Source of the DNA: Ciona savignyi | Lineage: Eukaryota > Chordata > Ascidiacea > Phlebobranchia > Cionidae | Length of the DNA stretch: 64,000 nt | NCBI GenBank assembly: GCA_000149265.1 | Contig: CH002592.1 | Coordinates: 257,927 to 321,926 of the forward strand | Direction: 5' to 3' | Part shown: positions 36,646 through 48,792 of the stretch, in pieces | Position numbering within the stretch: the stretch's first letter is position 1 | Layout: each line of letters opens with the position of its first letter | The notes under the pieces: model-generated | The model's input: only the letters and a program-made list of their open reading frames with translations | Told to the model about the DNA's origin: nothing | Databases searched by the model: none | Translations under genes and position numbers: made by a program

Positions 36646-38330
36646 ATATTAGTGTGTGCATGGTTGGTTTATTTATATCCTCGTGGATGGGAAGCCAGGC
36701 TTTATCCAGTGGTATCGCAAGACACCTCATGTCCACAGTCGAGTTGCTGGAGCGATTACAGTGTGTGCATGGTTGGTTTATTTATATCCTTGTGGATGGA
36801 GAGCCAGGCTTTATCCACGGGTATCATAAGACACCTCATGCCCACAGTCGAGTTGCTGGAGCTATTACAATGTTTGGAGTGTTGGTTCATTTATATCCTC
36901 GTGGGTGGGAAGCCAGGCTTTATCCAGTGGTATCGCAAGACACCTCATGTCCACAGTCGAGTTGCTGGAGCCATTACAGTGTGAGCATGGTTGGTTCATT
37001 TATATCCTCGTGGGTGGAAAGCCAGGCTTTATCCAGTGGTATCGCAAGACACCTCATGTCCACAGTCGAGTTGCTGGAGCCATTACAGTGTGAGCATGGT
37101 TGGTTCATTTATATCCTCGTGGGTGGGAAGCCAGGCTTTATCCAGTGGTATCGCAAGACACCTCATGTCCACAGTCGAGTTGCTGGAGCCATTACAGTGT
37201 GAGCATGGTTGGTTCATTTATATCCTCGTGGGTGGAGAGCCAGGCTTTATCCACGGGTATCGTAAGACACCTCATGCCCACAGTCGAGTTGTTGGAGCTA
37301 TTACAGTGTGAGCATGGTTGGTTCATTTATATCCTCGTGGGTGGAAAGCCAGGCTTTATCCACGGGTATCGGAAAACACCTCATGCTTACAGTCAGATGG
37401 CTTGTGTGGATGGTTGGTTCATTTATATCCTCGTGAGTGGAAAGCCAGGCTTTATCTACGGGTATCGTAAGACACCTCATGCTCACAGTCGAGATGCTGG
37501 AGCTATTACAGTGTGTGGATGATTAGTTCATTTATATCCTCGTGGGTGGGAAGCCAGACTTTATCCACGGGTATCGTAAGACACCTCATGCTCACAGTCG
37601 AGTTGCTGGAGCTATTACAGTGTGTTGATGGTTGGTTTATTTATATCCTCGTGGGTGGGAAGCCAGGCTTTATCTACGGGTATCGTAAGACACCTCATGC
37701 TCACAGTCGAGTTGCTGGAGCTATTACAGTGTGTGGATGGTTGGTTCATTTATATCCTCGTGGGTGGGAAGCCAGACTTTATCCACGGGTATCGTAAGAC
37801 ACCTCATGCTCACAGTCGAGTTGCTGGAGCTATTACAGTGTGTTGATGGTTGGTTTATTTATATCCTCGTGGGTGGGAAGCCAGACTTTATCCACGGGTA
37901 TCGTAAGACACCTCATGCTCACAGTCGAGTTGCTGGAGCTATTACAGTGTGTGGATGGTTGGTTCATTTATATCCTCGTGGGTGGGAAGCCAGACTTTAT
38001 CCACGGGTATCGTAAGACACCTCATGCTCACAGTCGAGTTGCTGGAGCTATTACAGTGTGTTGATGATTAGTTCATTTATATCCTCGTGGGTGGGAAGCC
38101 AGACTTTATCCACGGGTATCGTAAGACACCTCATGCTCATAGGCGAGATGCTGGAGCTATTACAGTGTGTGGATGGTTGGTTCATTTATATCCTCATGGA
38201 TAGGAAGCCAGACTTTATCCACGGGTATCATAAGACATCTCATGCCCACAGTCGAGCTGCTGGAGCTATTACAGTGTGTGGATGGTCGGTTTATTTATAT
38301 CCTCGTGGATAGGAAGCCAGAGATTATCCT
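36646..38330. repeat. 109-bp minisatellite, about 15 copies
   Basis: Each unit contains TATCCTCGTGGGTGGGAAGCC, TTATCCACGGGTATCGTAAG and CACAGTCGAGTTGCTGGAGC. Spacing is 109 bases, with one shortened unit near 37380-37415. As 109 is 36 codons plus one base, a reading frame passes through all three phases of the unit in turn. Most phases are open, so overlapping ORFs of 60-180 codons appear at 109-base steps. Copies in the left half differ from those in the right (CAGTGGTATCGC versus CACGGGTATCGT), indicating higher-order blocks. I do not treat the ORFs as genes. Confidence 0.93.
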
Positions 38331-39530
38331 GTTTGTTTTTCCCATATATGAAAAAGTTCAACACCTCTCGGGTTTTGCTGATTCATTTTGTTATTCAAAA
38401 TCCATCTTGGCTATAAGTTCAGTAAGATCAGTCACCAGCACCTTAGCTTTCTGACCCGACAGTGATCGACAAAATATTTGTTATGTGCAGTGTTTATCTC
38501 AATAGATTAAAGGTTTCCTCTGTTGTCATCTAAAGTTTTAATGCATGGTTTGCATTGCTTGGTTTGCGGTGATATAAATGAATCAACCTTCACACTGCAA
38601 TAAGTTAGCAAATAGTACCAAGCAAGAAGACGGATATTCTGAACTTTTCCGCTTCTTCCTGTATGTCCCATTCCTATGGCTGGCCATCTATGTTATAATT
38701 CAGTAAAAACAGCGTGCTGCTAATTAAATTGGGCGCACATAACTTAGCAGAGCGCTGATAACCTTTCACCTGGCCAGGAGTGGCATAATTCGACTCTACA
38801 GTCTATATGCCGTGCTTTTAAGATTGGATAACAAGGTTTGCGGAATATTTTTCACTAAACCATCCAATTTAATATGATTAAATATAGTTCAGTGTGTATA
38901 TTAACGATCTTTTTGCTTCTCAGTTGTAATACAGGAAGCTTATACGTACTGTAAGACTAAAGAATGCCAAGAAGCTATCGTACCGGTATAATTATAAATG
39001 CGACCAAAAATTATTTGAACGTGCATTCCAAGGCAGTTAATCGAACCAGTAACGACTAATATCCCACACTTCAATTATATTTAACACACTGTGCATATAC
39101 AAAATAATATGATTATATTGGAACTATTCCCTACGCCAAGCTACCAGTTTCTTATTTTTTTTATTGGGCGACTAAAAACGCATCCACCGACAAATCGGCC
39201 GCAATACAATATTAAGACACATGAAATATGGAATACACAACAACAAAACGTGAACGATACATTATATATTTGCAGGTCACTGTTGAAGGGTACTGGAAGA
39301 GGCGACCTTTATTGACAATAAGGACCAGCAACACTTGTTAGTAAATTTGAATTTTTGCATTTTCCCAATTATTGCTTTAAATAATCAAGGTAAAATATCT
39401 AATTGCCTTGCTTTTTCTTAAATAATATATGCATATATATATAAAAGTGACAAATTTTCCGAATAATATTTTTTGTGGATTTTCCGTATTGTTATTCGGG
39501 GAAAAAAGACAAAAAGGTTAAAAAACTAAA
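38331..39530. other. Intergenic; possible terminal exon on the minus strand
   Basis: On the minus strand at about 38385-38455 a short frame reads GQKAKVLVTDLTELIAKMD and then stops at TAA, preceded by a TCAG acceptor-like site. This looks like the last codons of a protein, but is too short to name. A repeat word TTAGCAGAGCGCTGATAACC at 38742-38761 recurs in similar form near 40683-40740. Confidence 0.3.
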
Positions 39531-40490
39531 TTAGTTTACGTACGTATGTCTTAAACCGAATATTTTGCACGTATTTTCTTTTCCTTTCAATATTAATTCT
39601 TGCTGTATGATTTGTTTGATTTTTGTGTTTATCACCCATAAAGTTTGTTGTTTAAATCGGCGTGTATTGTGTATGTTTTGGTTAGCTATATCTAGCTTAA
39701 TTTTTTTCCTAATTCTTTCAGTTTTAAAAATATGTATTACTTTTGTCACAAATATATTGGGGTGCGCATTCTCCGTGGTATGATTATACAATATTACTGA
39801 TTTGGTTAATTTAGTCGGTTTTTCGCAGCAGTCGGTTGTTAATTTTTCGATATCGTTTAGGATTAGCTTCGTAATATGGCGTTCCGTCAAAATATGTTTA
39901 ATATTGTCTGTTTGTTCCCCGCAAAGTTTACAGTTTCTGATTTGTAGTTGTCCATTGAAATATTGAGTGGCGATTTTGTCCCTAAACCAGTTTCCAATGT
40001 TGCATGCATTGTGGGCTATTTTGTAGTTTGTGTCACGTTCTTTATTGGTAAAATAGCGTTTATAAGGTGGTTCGTTCAATGTAATTCTAGACCATTTCAA
40101 GATTTCGTTATTTCCTAAAATATTGGTGGTTTCGACTTTTTCCTTTTGTGGTATTATGTAAATTGGTTTTAGTTTTTGTGATTCCCAGGCAAAATCATTT
40201 TCATCTAATATTCGTACTGTTCGTCTTGTTTCGGCATGTATAAAATTTGGTTGCGTTGGATTTGGTGCAGAATTAGTATATTCTAGTTTGCTATTTATTA
40301 CTTTCATGGTTGATCCTAGATTAAAGCGTGTCCATTAATGTGCGATTGATTCTATTTGTTGAAGTTTTGTTATATCAAATATGCGAGATGCTCTAAGTGC
40401 CTGAAGTTTTAGTTTAATGTCCAGTGCATTTAATCCTTCATCGTGAGGTGGCGCTATTAATTTCCGTCGTGCGATCGATTTTAAATGGAA
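39531..40490 (-). pseudogene. LINE ORF2 3' fragment
   Basis: The 258-codon open part (40307-39531) and the upstream in-frame sequence interrupted by a TAA near 40331 show the layout downstream of a LINE reverse transcriptase. Upstream reads KLIAPPHDEGLNALDIKLK-type text. Then comes YKIAHNACNIGNWF and a Cys/His finger, CKLCGEQTDNIKHIL, like the zf-RVT region. The C-terminus is basic and Ile/Asn-rich. The RT core is absent, so this is a 5'-truncated, decayed insertion, the usual fate of LINE copies. Confidence 0.65.
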
Positions 40491-40819
40491 ACCAAATAGC
40501 TCCCAGCTCCTTACTTCAATGTGGCAACACTGGTTAGAATTTCAGCCTATGTAACCGTTGTGGTCTAAGGGTTAAGTGCGCGCTGGTAATTTATGGACGC
40601 TTACTCAATTTGTGAACGCGGTAATAATTTGGCCGCATAATGCGTAAAGAGATGAAATATGACACCTTTGGCCTGATGAAAGCTTAGCAGAGCGCTGCCA
40701 AATAATATCCGCGCACTTAAATTAGCAGCGCGCTGATTTAACTGAATTATGACACCGATGGCCAACCATGCAGTCCTTCCATCACATAAACTCGAAGTAT
40801 TCCGGATACTAATATTAGT

Positions 40820-40898
40820 GTAGTATTCAACAGGGACAAAGCCCTACCCTACGTTACCAACTACGTTACCCTACGTTACCCTACGTTACCCTACGTTA
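40820..40898. repeat. Fragment of a 0.4-kb dispersed repeat plus CTACGTTACCC tandem
   Basis: Starts like the repeats at 42346 and 57106 (ATTCAACAGGGACAAAGCCC) and then expands into four CTACGTTACC-type units. It lies directly downstream of the gag-like ORF, opposite the fuller copy at 42346-42743. Confidence 0.75.
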
Positions 40899-41647
40899 AT
40901 AATCAGTGATACGGTAAATAACTGTATTTTGTTTGGAACAGTGTTCCGATGTCTCTCCTCGGCGTGCCTCTCCTCGGCGTGCCTCTCCTCGGCGTGGCTC
41001 TCCTCGGCGTGGCTCTCCTCGGCGTGGCTCTCCTCGGCTTTCGACAAAGCGCCTAAAGAATTGGAAGGTTTACTTCTACTCTTCGTCAAAAGTGATGCTT
41101 TGTATGCCTTTTCTTTCGCCTTCGCTCTTGCAACCTGCAGGTCAAGCTCTAAACTCTTTCGTTGGATCTCGGCCTCTCTTTCGATTTGCATTGCTTCCAT
41201 TTTCAGCAGTTTCGCTTGTAGGCGAGCGGACTTTCGCCGACTAGATACCGCCTTGGACCTACTGACAACATCTGTAGACCGGGCAGCAGCGCACTTTTGT
41301 ACAAATTGCCTATAATCATGATTTGAGTTTTGTTTCCTTTGAATAATGATCTTCACTCTCGCTTCTGAGTCAGTACGAGCGCCTTCCGTCAACACAGTAA
41401 AAACGTATTTGCGGCAAATCCGTAAGCACTCGTCGCAGGCATCGTCATAACGATCCTTTACCTTAATCACTTCCTTCGGAGAAGCTTCTTCCGATATCAA
41501 CTTCTGCAGCTTATTTTCCAGCCTGGTTAGTGTGCGTAGTGCAACTCTGCGCAGAAATTCCAGTTCTGCTGCACTAGGAGCGACGTAAATTAACGAATCT
41601 ACCAGGGCCGCCTTGAAATCGGTTGCCATCTTGAAATGCAGAGACAA
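40886..41647 (-). CDS. Gag-like coiled-coil protein with HAEES repeats
   Basis: 253 codons. Residues 1-120 are a helical domain (ELEFLRRVALRTLTRLENKL; CDECLRICRKYVFTVL). Residues 130-200 are a strongly charged coiled coil (SRRKSARLQAKLLKMEAMQI). From about 208, six tandem copies of a five-residue unit (EESHA/EERHA, 15 bp each) follow. The helical domain plus basic coiled coil is what precedes the core of many BEL/Pao and Gypsy gag proteins, so a retrotransposon gag N-terminus is my first guess. A domesticated gag or a lineage-specific gene is possible. No pol is adjacent. MATDF at residue 7 may be the true start. Confidence 0.5.
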   Translation of the reverse strand: MSLHFKMATDFKAALVDSLIYVAPSAAELEFLRRVALRTLTRLENKLQKLISEEASPKEVIKVKDRYDDACDECLRICRKYVFTVLTEGARTDSEARVKIIIQRKQNSNHDYRQFVQKCAAARSTDVVSRSKAVSSRRKSARLQAKLLKMEAMQIEREAEIQRKSLELDLQVARAKAKEKAYKASLLTKSRSKPSNSLGALSKAEESHAEESHAEESHAEERHAEERHAEERHRNTVPNKIQLFTVSLIINVG

Positions 41648-41689
41648 ATCTGTGAATCAAGCTCCAGATATCCACGACACAAACCCACG

Positions 41690-42345
41690 AAGTAAAGAAA
41701 TCACTTAATTAGTGATATACAAACCAGGAATCAATATTACGAAGAACCCGAAATAATTTCTCAGAAGCCGGAAATCAATGGTACCTTTTGATACCAGATA
41801 TAAATTGTACTTTAAACGTACTCTCACATAGGCTACACCGAGAAATCAATTGTAATCGAAACGTACACCACCAGAAACCACTAAATCAGTGTACCAGAAA
41901 CCACGAAAATCCAGAGATAATTGTACTCTTAAACGTACAATCCAGAAATAATTTCACGAAAAACAGAAATCAATTTCTCGAAAGCCAGCAATAACTTACT
42001 CGAAATCCAGAAATCACTTCTCAAAGTCGAGAAATCACTTTCTCGAAACACAGAAATCGATTGTACCTTAAATGTACAATCTACAAAGCAATTGTACTAT
42101 AACCGTACAATGTAGAAATAACCTCACGAAGAGACCAGAAATCACTGTACCAGTGATAGAAAATCCAAAAATCCAAAAATCCAGACAAAAAGCCAAGAAA
42201 TCACTGAATCAGTGATAATCCCAGAAATCAATGGTACCTTAAATGTACAATCTAGTAAGCACTTGTACTATAAACGTACAATAGAGAACAAACTTCACGA
42301 AGAGACCAGAAATCACTAAATCAGTGATACGACCCAGAAATCAAT
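41690..42345. repeat. Array of short hairpins with two alternating palindrome types
   Basis: At least eleven short palindromes fall in 650 bases, spaced by CCAGAAATC-type linkers. One type is ATCACT-n-AGTGAT (41702, 42198, 42309 and others; ATCACTGAATCAGTGAT is perfect around a single A). The other is TTGTAC-n-GTACAA (41919, 42061, 42082, 42254) with a loop such as TCTTAAAC. The block lies directly upstream of the gag-like ORF on its strand. No ORF or known repeat family explains it. Confidence 0.75.
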
Positions 42346-42743
42346 GTAGGATTCAACAGGGACAAAGCCCTACCCTACGTTACCAACCCTGTGTTGGCGA
42401 ATTTGAGCTGCTCCACGCACTTGACCAGAGATTGCTCTATCTTTTATGTTCGCAACAAACCACCCTTCTGTGATGTCTTTTAATTGCGCTAACATAGACA
42501 GAATTTCTAAACACATACAAACATAGAAGCATAGATACATAGATAAACAGATACACAATTTCTGGGTTAGCTTTCGTGCGATCCAGGTCAGCTCAATTAA
42601 TAAACCTTCTACCACGTAGTAAGAACCGAAAAGGCCGAAATTGCTATGACCTTTAAAATTGGCAGCGACGCGGTGACGCTTCATTGGGCACACAGAAATC
42701 GGGAATTAAGGAACTTAGGATTGGGCTCTAAAATGACCGTAAC
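42346..42743. repeat. 0.4-kb dispersed repeat, copy 1
   Basis: Matches 57106-57522 along its length, from GTAGGATTCAACAGGGACAA to GATTGGGCTCTAAAA and GACCGTAAC. The ORF-like frames inside are shared by both copies and diverge by indels, so it is a mobile repeat of unknown class. Confidence 0.85.
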
Positions 42744-44821
42744 AATTAGATTGGGTCATCTTGGTGGAACATTGGTCAAATAGTTCTCATTATAGCCACA
42801 TTTTCTATTTCTTGTTATTAATGGAGTTTATCATATCTGTGCATAGCTTACACATAATAACAATTCGGAGCATTCTTCCTTGACTATATTTTCTTGCTTA
42901 GGAAAAAACAACTATCTTACAGAAGTTTTAATTGTGTATTGACCAATGGGGGGTCTTATGGCGTTTTTAGGTTGCTGCACCTTTACTTTGTTTACCTTAA
43001 CTTTGAAAATGTAAATATCTCTAAATTTCGTATAATAGACAGGCGACATCCTGATATCAAATTTCAGAAATTGATACAGGCAGCTTGAAGTTAAAAAAGG
43101 TTTAATGAAATGCAACTTATCTCATTCAAGCCCAGCAATTATAACTGCTTTAGACTCATCGGTGTTGCTGACGTCTTTCCTATCACGAATCTTGATAAGC
43201 AGAATTAGCAGAAGAATGATTTTAATTCTCGTCCATTATCTTTGTATTTGTAGCAGCTGAAATACACATTATGTCATTAGTTTGAGAACAGGATACACAC
43301 TTTTAGGTTTGGTTATATACCGCTCTTGTTGTATATCAAAATCAGAGGGACGTAGTAATGTGGAAACGGCACCCAGTACAGTTTGAATGACAGAGTAGCT
43401 TGGCAGTTTAGTGCTTCGCCGTTGTTCTTTTAGGCGAAGTGTTGCAGGTTCGAATTAGTTGTAAAATTGGGCAAGCGACGTATCGGAGAGTGCCTGAACC
43501 TAGTACATTAATAACTTGTATTTTAACAGCTATGAGATGTAAAAAAATCATTTTTGTACAAAAATATCATAAAAACTATATTTTTTATAAGACACGATAA
43601 TGACCACATACTAAAATATGGTAATATTGTTATAAACAATGAAATATGGTGGTTATTATGGCACTTCGTATATAAATATTTATATATATTTATATACCAT
43701 CAATTTTAAAGTAAACTCTTTAAATTTAAATTTTTGAAAAAGTTTAAATTTGAAATTAAATTTACAATTAATTAGGAGAAATTAAACAAATGTTTTAAAC
43801 TCTCATCACTAAAGTACAACAATAACTAAATATCGGAGAAACTTTTTGTACAATGAGAAAGATATTGTGAACAAAGCAATAAGCATTATTACAGCAACAA
43901 TTGTAACTTATTTTTATCGCCAGGTTTAGAATGGTATTTCCCAAATTGAAAACATATTTTGTTTCTATGAGAAAATCACGGTTGTTGAAAATATAATATT
44001 TCTATAGCCGTATTATTTCTGTGGGATCATAATAGAAACAATATATACACCAATTTGATGCAGAATAGTTATTTTTGATGTAACAATTCCATACTATCAT
44101 GACAAAAGTTTGGAAAATGACGTAGAAACAACATTATTTTGCTAAATCTTTTAAAGAAATAGAAATGTCAATGTTTGTAAAATTTAAATTTCCTTTTAAC
44201 AGGGAACCGCCATGCACTGACTAACATCTTAATTTAAGATTGTGGGATAAAGCATCGAAACTTTAAAACTGAACTTTAAAAAATACGGAAAACGCTTTAG
44301 TGGACAAAGAAATAGTATAAATTTCCATGCACTAATGCATACAATAGATATCCTATAAAATATGTCACTTTGTCGAAGAAAAAATTGAATTAAGTTTTCG
44401 ATTTAATGTGGGAAAGGAGGAATGTGGAGGTTTATAAAAGTATTTTGGTCATTTTGAATGAAAACAAAGTGTTTATGACATTTCTATGAAACTACGTAAG
44501 ATTTAGACAACAATACGAGATGTGAAATGGGTTGGTGGCTTCACTTGCTGTTTCCATGTTTTTAACGCAGAAGTCGTGATACCTTCTTGGTGGGTTATCA
44601 AACACGAATCATATTTGACGATAGAATCCATGGTTTGTTAGAAAACTTTGGAAAAAATATCCTGGAATTGTTCCTATTGTGTTGGGCGATATGTTGTATT
44701 AATAGATCATGAGCAGCAAGTTATGTTGGTCCTGGGATGTACAGAGGTCGGTAGGAGACATTGTAGTGCAGAGGTGATCAAGTGGGTGAAGCATTCGTGG
44801 ATTGTCGCTCAGGTGCGTTTC
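42744..44821. other. AT-rich intergenic with a decayed SINE
   Basis: No gene recognised. At 43375-43500 a decayed tRNA-SINE is visible (A-box-like TAGCTTGGCAGTTTAGTGC, B-box GGTTCGAAT, then TGCCTGAACC). Near 43660-43760 is extreme AT-rich sequence. Roquin's 3' flank, read on the minus strand, should lie just below 44822. Confidence 0.45.
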
Positions 44822-47800
44822 TCAATTGTCATTTGCGAGTTTGTGATTCTGCAGTTCGCGTTGAATCCCCATCTCGATCTGCTGGAGTTCGATTGCGAGG
44901 AGCAGATCTTCCTCTTCATCCTGCATCTCGGTTCCCACCACCTCGCTCTGCTGGTTGTGCGCAACTAGATCGGGAAGTCGGCGGTTGCTCGGGTGATCGA
45001 CGCTCGACGTGGGTTCGACCTCCCGTGCACACAGACGGGGTGGCAGGACGACCCCCGTTCACCGAGTAATTGCTCTTGTTGAGGTCGGTATCGGAGGCGT
45101 GAGGCCTCATATTCCCGTTCGCGTTTGCCGTCACTTGTTCCGGGATCGCGGATGTCGTCTTCGATCGGACGTTCCTCGCGATCGGTCCGTACTTGCTCAC
45201 GATCCGCTGATCCTGGATGGGAAGAACTTCATCCTCATCGGGCTTCGCGATGTAGTATTCCTCCTCGGAGTATCGCATCGCGGATACGTGCGACGTGACG
45301 CTGCTGATGTCGGATGTCACGTCCACCATGGTAGGACTGGACACGCGTTGGACGGGGAAGGATAGAAGGGAGGGAATGCAAGTGGTTCCCGCCCATAAGC
45401 TGTATTGCCCCGAGCTCACAACAACACTCATCTGAGAAATTGACGGAGAAATTTGAATCAAATTTTGTTCGATTTTGCTGGAAACTTTAGCAGCCCCTGT
45501 GTCGGTTGTAAAAATATTTTTCTGCTCGTTTTCCGAAGTTTTGGTCATTTCTGGGCAAGGAATCGTTCCGAATTTGTGCTGCTGCAACTTTGGATCTGTT
45601 ATTCTCTTTTGGACAAGTTTGTTTATGACCTCATACTTGCGTTTCCGTAATTCGTCTAAAGTTTTGGTCTCGATATCTTTGCACGGGGTCGGTTGATGGG
45701 TAGGTGCGGGACGGTGCGTGTAATTATCTTCCTGTGGGGGTGGTTTGGGGGGCAATATGGGTTGGGGGGTTTGGATATGCATCAGCATGTTCGGTGGCAC
45801 ATAGACTTGTGGGGTGGCTTGGATCTGCTGGAGGTGGATCTGTGGTTGGACCATTAATTGTGGGGGTTCTGGGTGGTGGGGGGCTGGGATGGGTTGGTAG
45901 GGGTACTGTGGGGCCACTGGGACAGAATGGGGATGATCTGGGTCCTGTACAACAGGTTGTATGGGGTAAGATGGGGCATGTGGCCGCTGGATGATATACT
46001 GAGGCGGGTGGAGCACTGGTAACGTGTTCTGGGGGTGGTTTGGTGGGGGTGGGTGGTCCTGTAGCATTCCACCCCGCATGCTATGCACGTTCTGTTGGTA
46101 GATCTGGTGGTTCCCCTGCATTGCTCTTGGGGGGTGCTGGGGCTTTGGGTCGTACATCACTTGGTCGCTGGTAACGTAATGCATTTGTATGGGTTGGGGG
46201 GGAATTCCCTGCTGCATGTGTTGGGGGATTTGCACAACAGAATGGGTGACTTGGGGCTGACGCATGTGCATTTGTGGGGGTTGGTTGGGGTTTGGAGGGG
46301 GTTCCATGGTTGGGGCAGTACAATAGTGGGTTGGGGGTTGTGGGGGGGTGTACTTGGGTTGGTCAGTGGAGCAGCGGCAGTTGTGCATGCATGACGAACC
46401 ACTCGACCCTGGATGTATGGTTTCATCATCAGCTTCAAATGCGAGGATATCTGGTTGGATGGTTTTCTTCCGTCGACTTCGATGGAACTGCAGTTCGTCA
46501 TCGGAGTGAGCGAACGTGCACGAGGAACCTCTTGGACAAACCCCAGTGCTCTTACTATCTCGGCACATAGAGGTTTTGTATTTGTTGCTCTGCACGTTGG
46601 GGTCCTGACTCTGCCACACCCAGCTGTTGTGGTTGCGAGTAAAGTTCACCAATCCTTGCACAACCACGCGAACCGAGTTCATCGCTTTGTCCAACGTCAC
46701 CCAGTCAGTCGATGGGTTCTCAGAGTCGATTTGCGCCAAATAGTTGAAATGGGCGATGAGGGGTTGCAGGTTGCCTGGGTCAGCTGATCTCTGCAACGCA
46801 AGCTTGAGGTCTTGTATGCATTGGTCGTACGATGCCCAACTCTGCAACCGATCAATGATGGACTGCATGTACGGCTTGTGGGATTGATCCCCGTACAGCA
46901 GGGCGCTCCACTGGTCCGGGGCGATACGTAGTCCGGCCTCACGAGCAATCTGCACCACCTGCTGATCGTGTTCTCTTCTCAGCTCCTCGTAACTCAAATA
47001 TTCATCCTTTAACCTCATCAAGGAAGAATTTCCCTCACGTTTTGTGACTTTGAAACACGAAGCTCGATACAATAGCTGGACCACATGTCCGATACTCGTC
47101 TTCGAAGCCTGCTGGAACTGAGTCTTCAAATTCTTCACCACGAGTTGAACGAGAACTTTCCTGCTGAGTTCGGACGAATCCGACCCATCCTCGAATGCAA
47201 AGTGAATGAGTTTCAGTGCTTCCTCCTGCATGGCGGGCCCGAGGAATTGGCAGCCTCGAGCACGGACCGCTGCCCACAAACTCGCTGACAACGTGGTGGG
47301 ATTCTGGTGCAAGAGGATCAACTCGGTTGCACATCGCTCCCCAAGTGCACGACCTGCACGGAGTGCACGCTTCCGACCCTCCCCCTCCACTAACTGACAG
47401 TTGATCAGAGCAACTAACTTGCGCTGCATCGGTCTTGTTAACTCCGGTCCCTTGTTTGGCCTGCAACAAAGTATTTCAGGACACATAATTCCATCAAAGC
47501 AAAAACATAGGAACAAATTTTACACAACAATCCACATTCGACCAATATCAGTGCGATTAACTAAAATCAATAATGAAAAAACATTGTTATTACTTGACAA
47601 TATGTGAATCAGACAGAAAAACTGGGAAAATAGGAAACTATATAGTTGCAAACTATTCTTTTGTGTATGTGTTCATTGATGATGAGTTCCAAAACAGTGA
47701 ACTTATTATTGAGTACATGGAGTATATTGCATGATTGCCATGAACTACATGAAACACTAATAGTAGTTGCGACAATAATGTGCTTTAACAGGAATCGCAA

Positions 47801-48792
47801 ACCTTTTTTACCGGTAATTAGATTTATAATTATAATTCTAATAATTATAATTCTTATAATTATAATTTCTAATAATTATAAATAACTAATAATTATAATT
47901 CTTTCTGTATTTCACAAATTCGTGGTTTTAACTATTAAATTAAAATTCGTTTGTTAAGGTAATACGATATTCATGTTTTATCAAAATTAATGGAAAAACA
48001 TAAGCAACTATCACACAGATAACTGTATAATTGTCTCCTACTTATTGTCAAATTATCGAATATATTGCAGTGTGTTGTGTATGGTTGATACATTCTTTCA
48101 ATTTTAGTTAAAAACAATAAATATTCCATTTTCATGCAATGATGAGTGCTTAGCGCGAGGAGACTACCGAGTAGCTAGTGGTTGGTTTCTATCCCACAAC
48201 ATTCAGTCATATTTCAATCAACAGTTTCGATCAATTAAATTATATTTCAATCAACAGTTTTGATCCTACAACTGCACAATGCTGAAGGTTTTACCAATTG
48301 AGCTATCTGGTGTTATACAACTATCTGTATGTTAATGTAAAAGCGCATCATATTAACTGAACAAGAGTTAAAACTCCGTAAATGGACTCACCTGAGGTAC
48401 AATGCCAATTGCTCCACATTCTTCTTGGCGCTTTCATATAACTTAAGGTATTGCGCAATATTCTCTGCATCTGCATCGTTCCTGTTTTCTCTCCGTGGTG
48501 GGGTGGTCTCTACTGCCTCCATGTGGATATCATCCTCTGGCATGAGGAGCAAAATGGCGGAATTCACTGGAAGATCGGATACGTTGCAGGTGATGCCGGT
48601 TTGATCCATTTGACAATGAGGCTGCTTCAAGTCTGCAAGACAACATCTGCACACAGTGTGGCCGCAACCCAGGCTGATCGGACATCGATTAGTTCGATTA
48701 AATTCCTTCTCGCACACCGAACAAACCAGGAACTGATTCCACTGGGGCTGCTGCTGGCTCTTTCTCTCAATCGACTTGTATTTAGAAGCCAT
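44822..48792 (-). CDS. RC3H1/RC3H2 (roquin): Roquin: RING/ROQ/CCCH RNA-binding E3 ligase
   Basis: Exon 1 (48792-48392) encodes a RING with ligands C24, C27, C43, H45, C48, C51, C60 and D63; the Asp in the last position is the roquin signature. Donor CAG|GTGAGT joins acceptor TTGTTGCAG (intron 931 bases), restoring an Arg codon. Exon 2 (47460 down) holds the ROQ stem-loop-binding domain with very conserved runs ([60 protein letters not shown]). A C-X8-C-X5-C-X3-H finger ([20 protein letters not shown]) and a long Pro/Gln/His-rich tail follow. Roquins bind hairpins in mRNA 3' UTRs and promote decay, limiting immune and inflammatory transcripts. The exon 2 frame stops at 44916, but a shifted frame gives a coiled-coil C-terminus ending at 44822. 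It is a single roquin ancestral to both vertebrate paralogues, so symbol assignment is generic. Confidence 0.96.
47461..48391 (-). other. Roquin intron
   Basis: 931-base intron. It contains an AT-rich (ATAATT)n stretch at 47820-47900 and a decayed tRNA-SINE-like stretch at about 48060-48320 (minus orientation, A-box-like CCAGATAGCTCAATTGG). Confidence 0.7.

Noticed and set aside
36652..38454. Overlapping ORFs in the 109-bp repeat as a repetitive protein
   Set aside because: Unit length is not a multiple of three, so no frame gives a constant repeated peptide. Openness follows from a unit with few stops.
44648..47607. Plus-strand ORFs opposite roquin
   Set aside because: Shadows of the GC-rich roquin coding strand; the minus frame matches roquin domains residue by residue.
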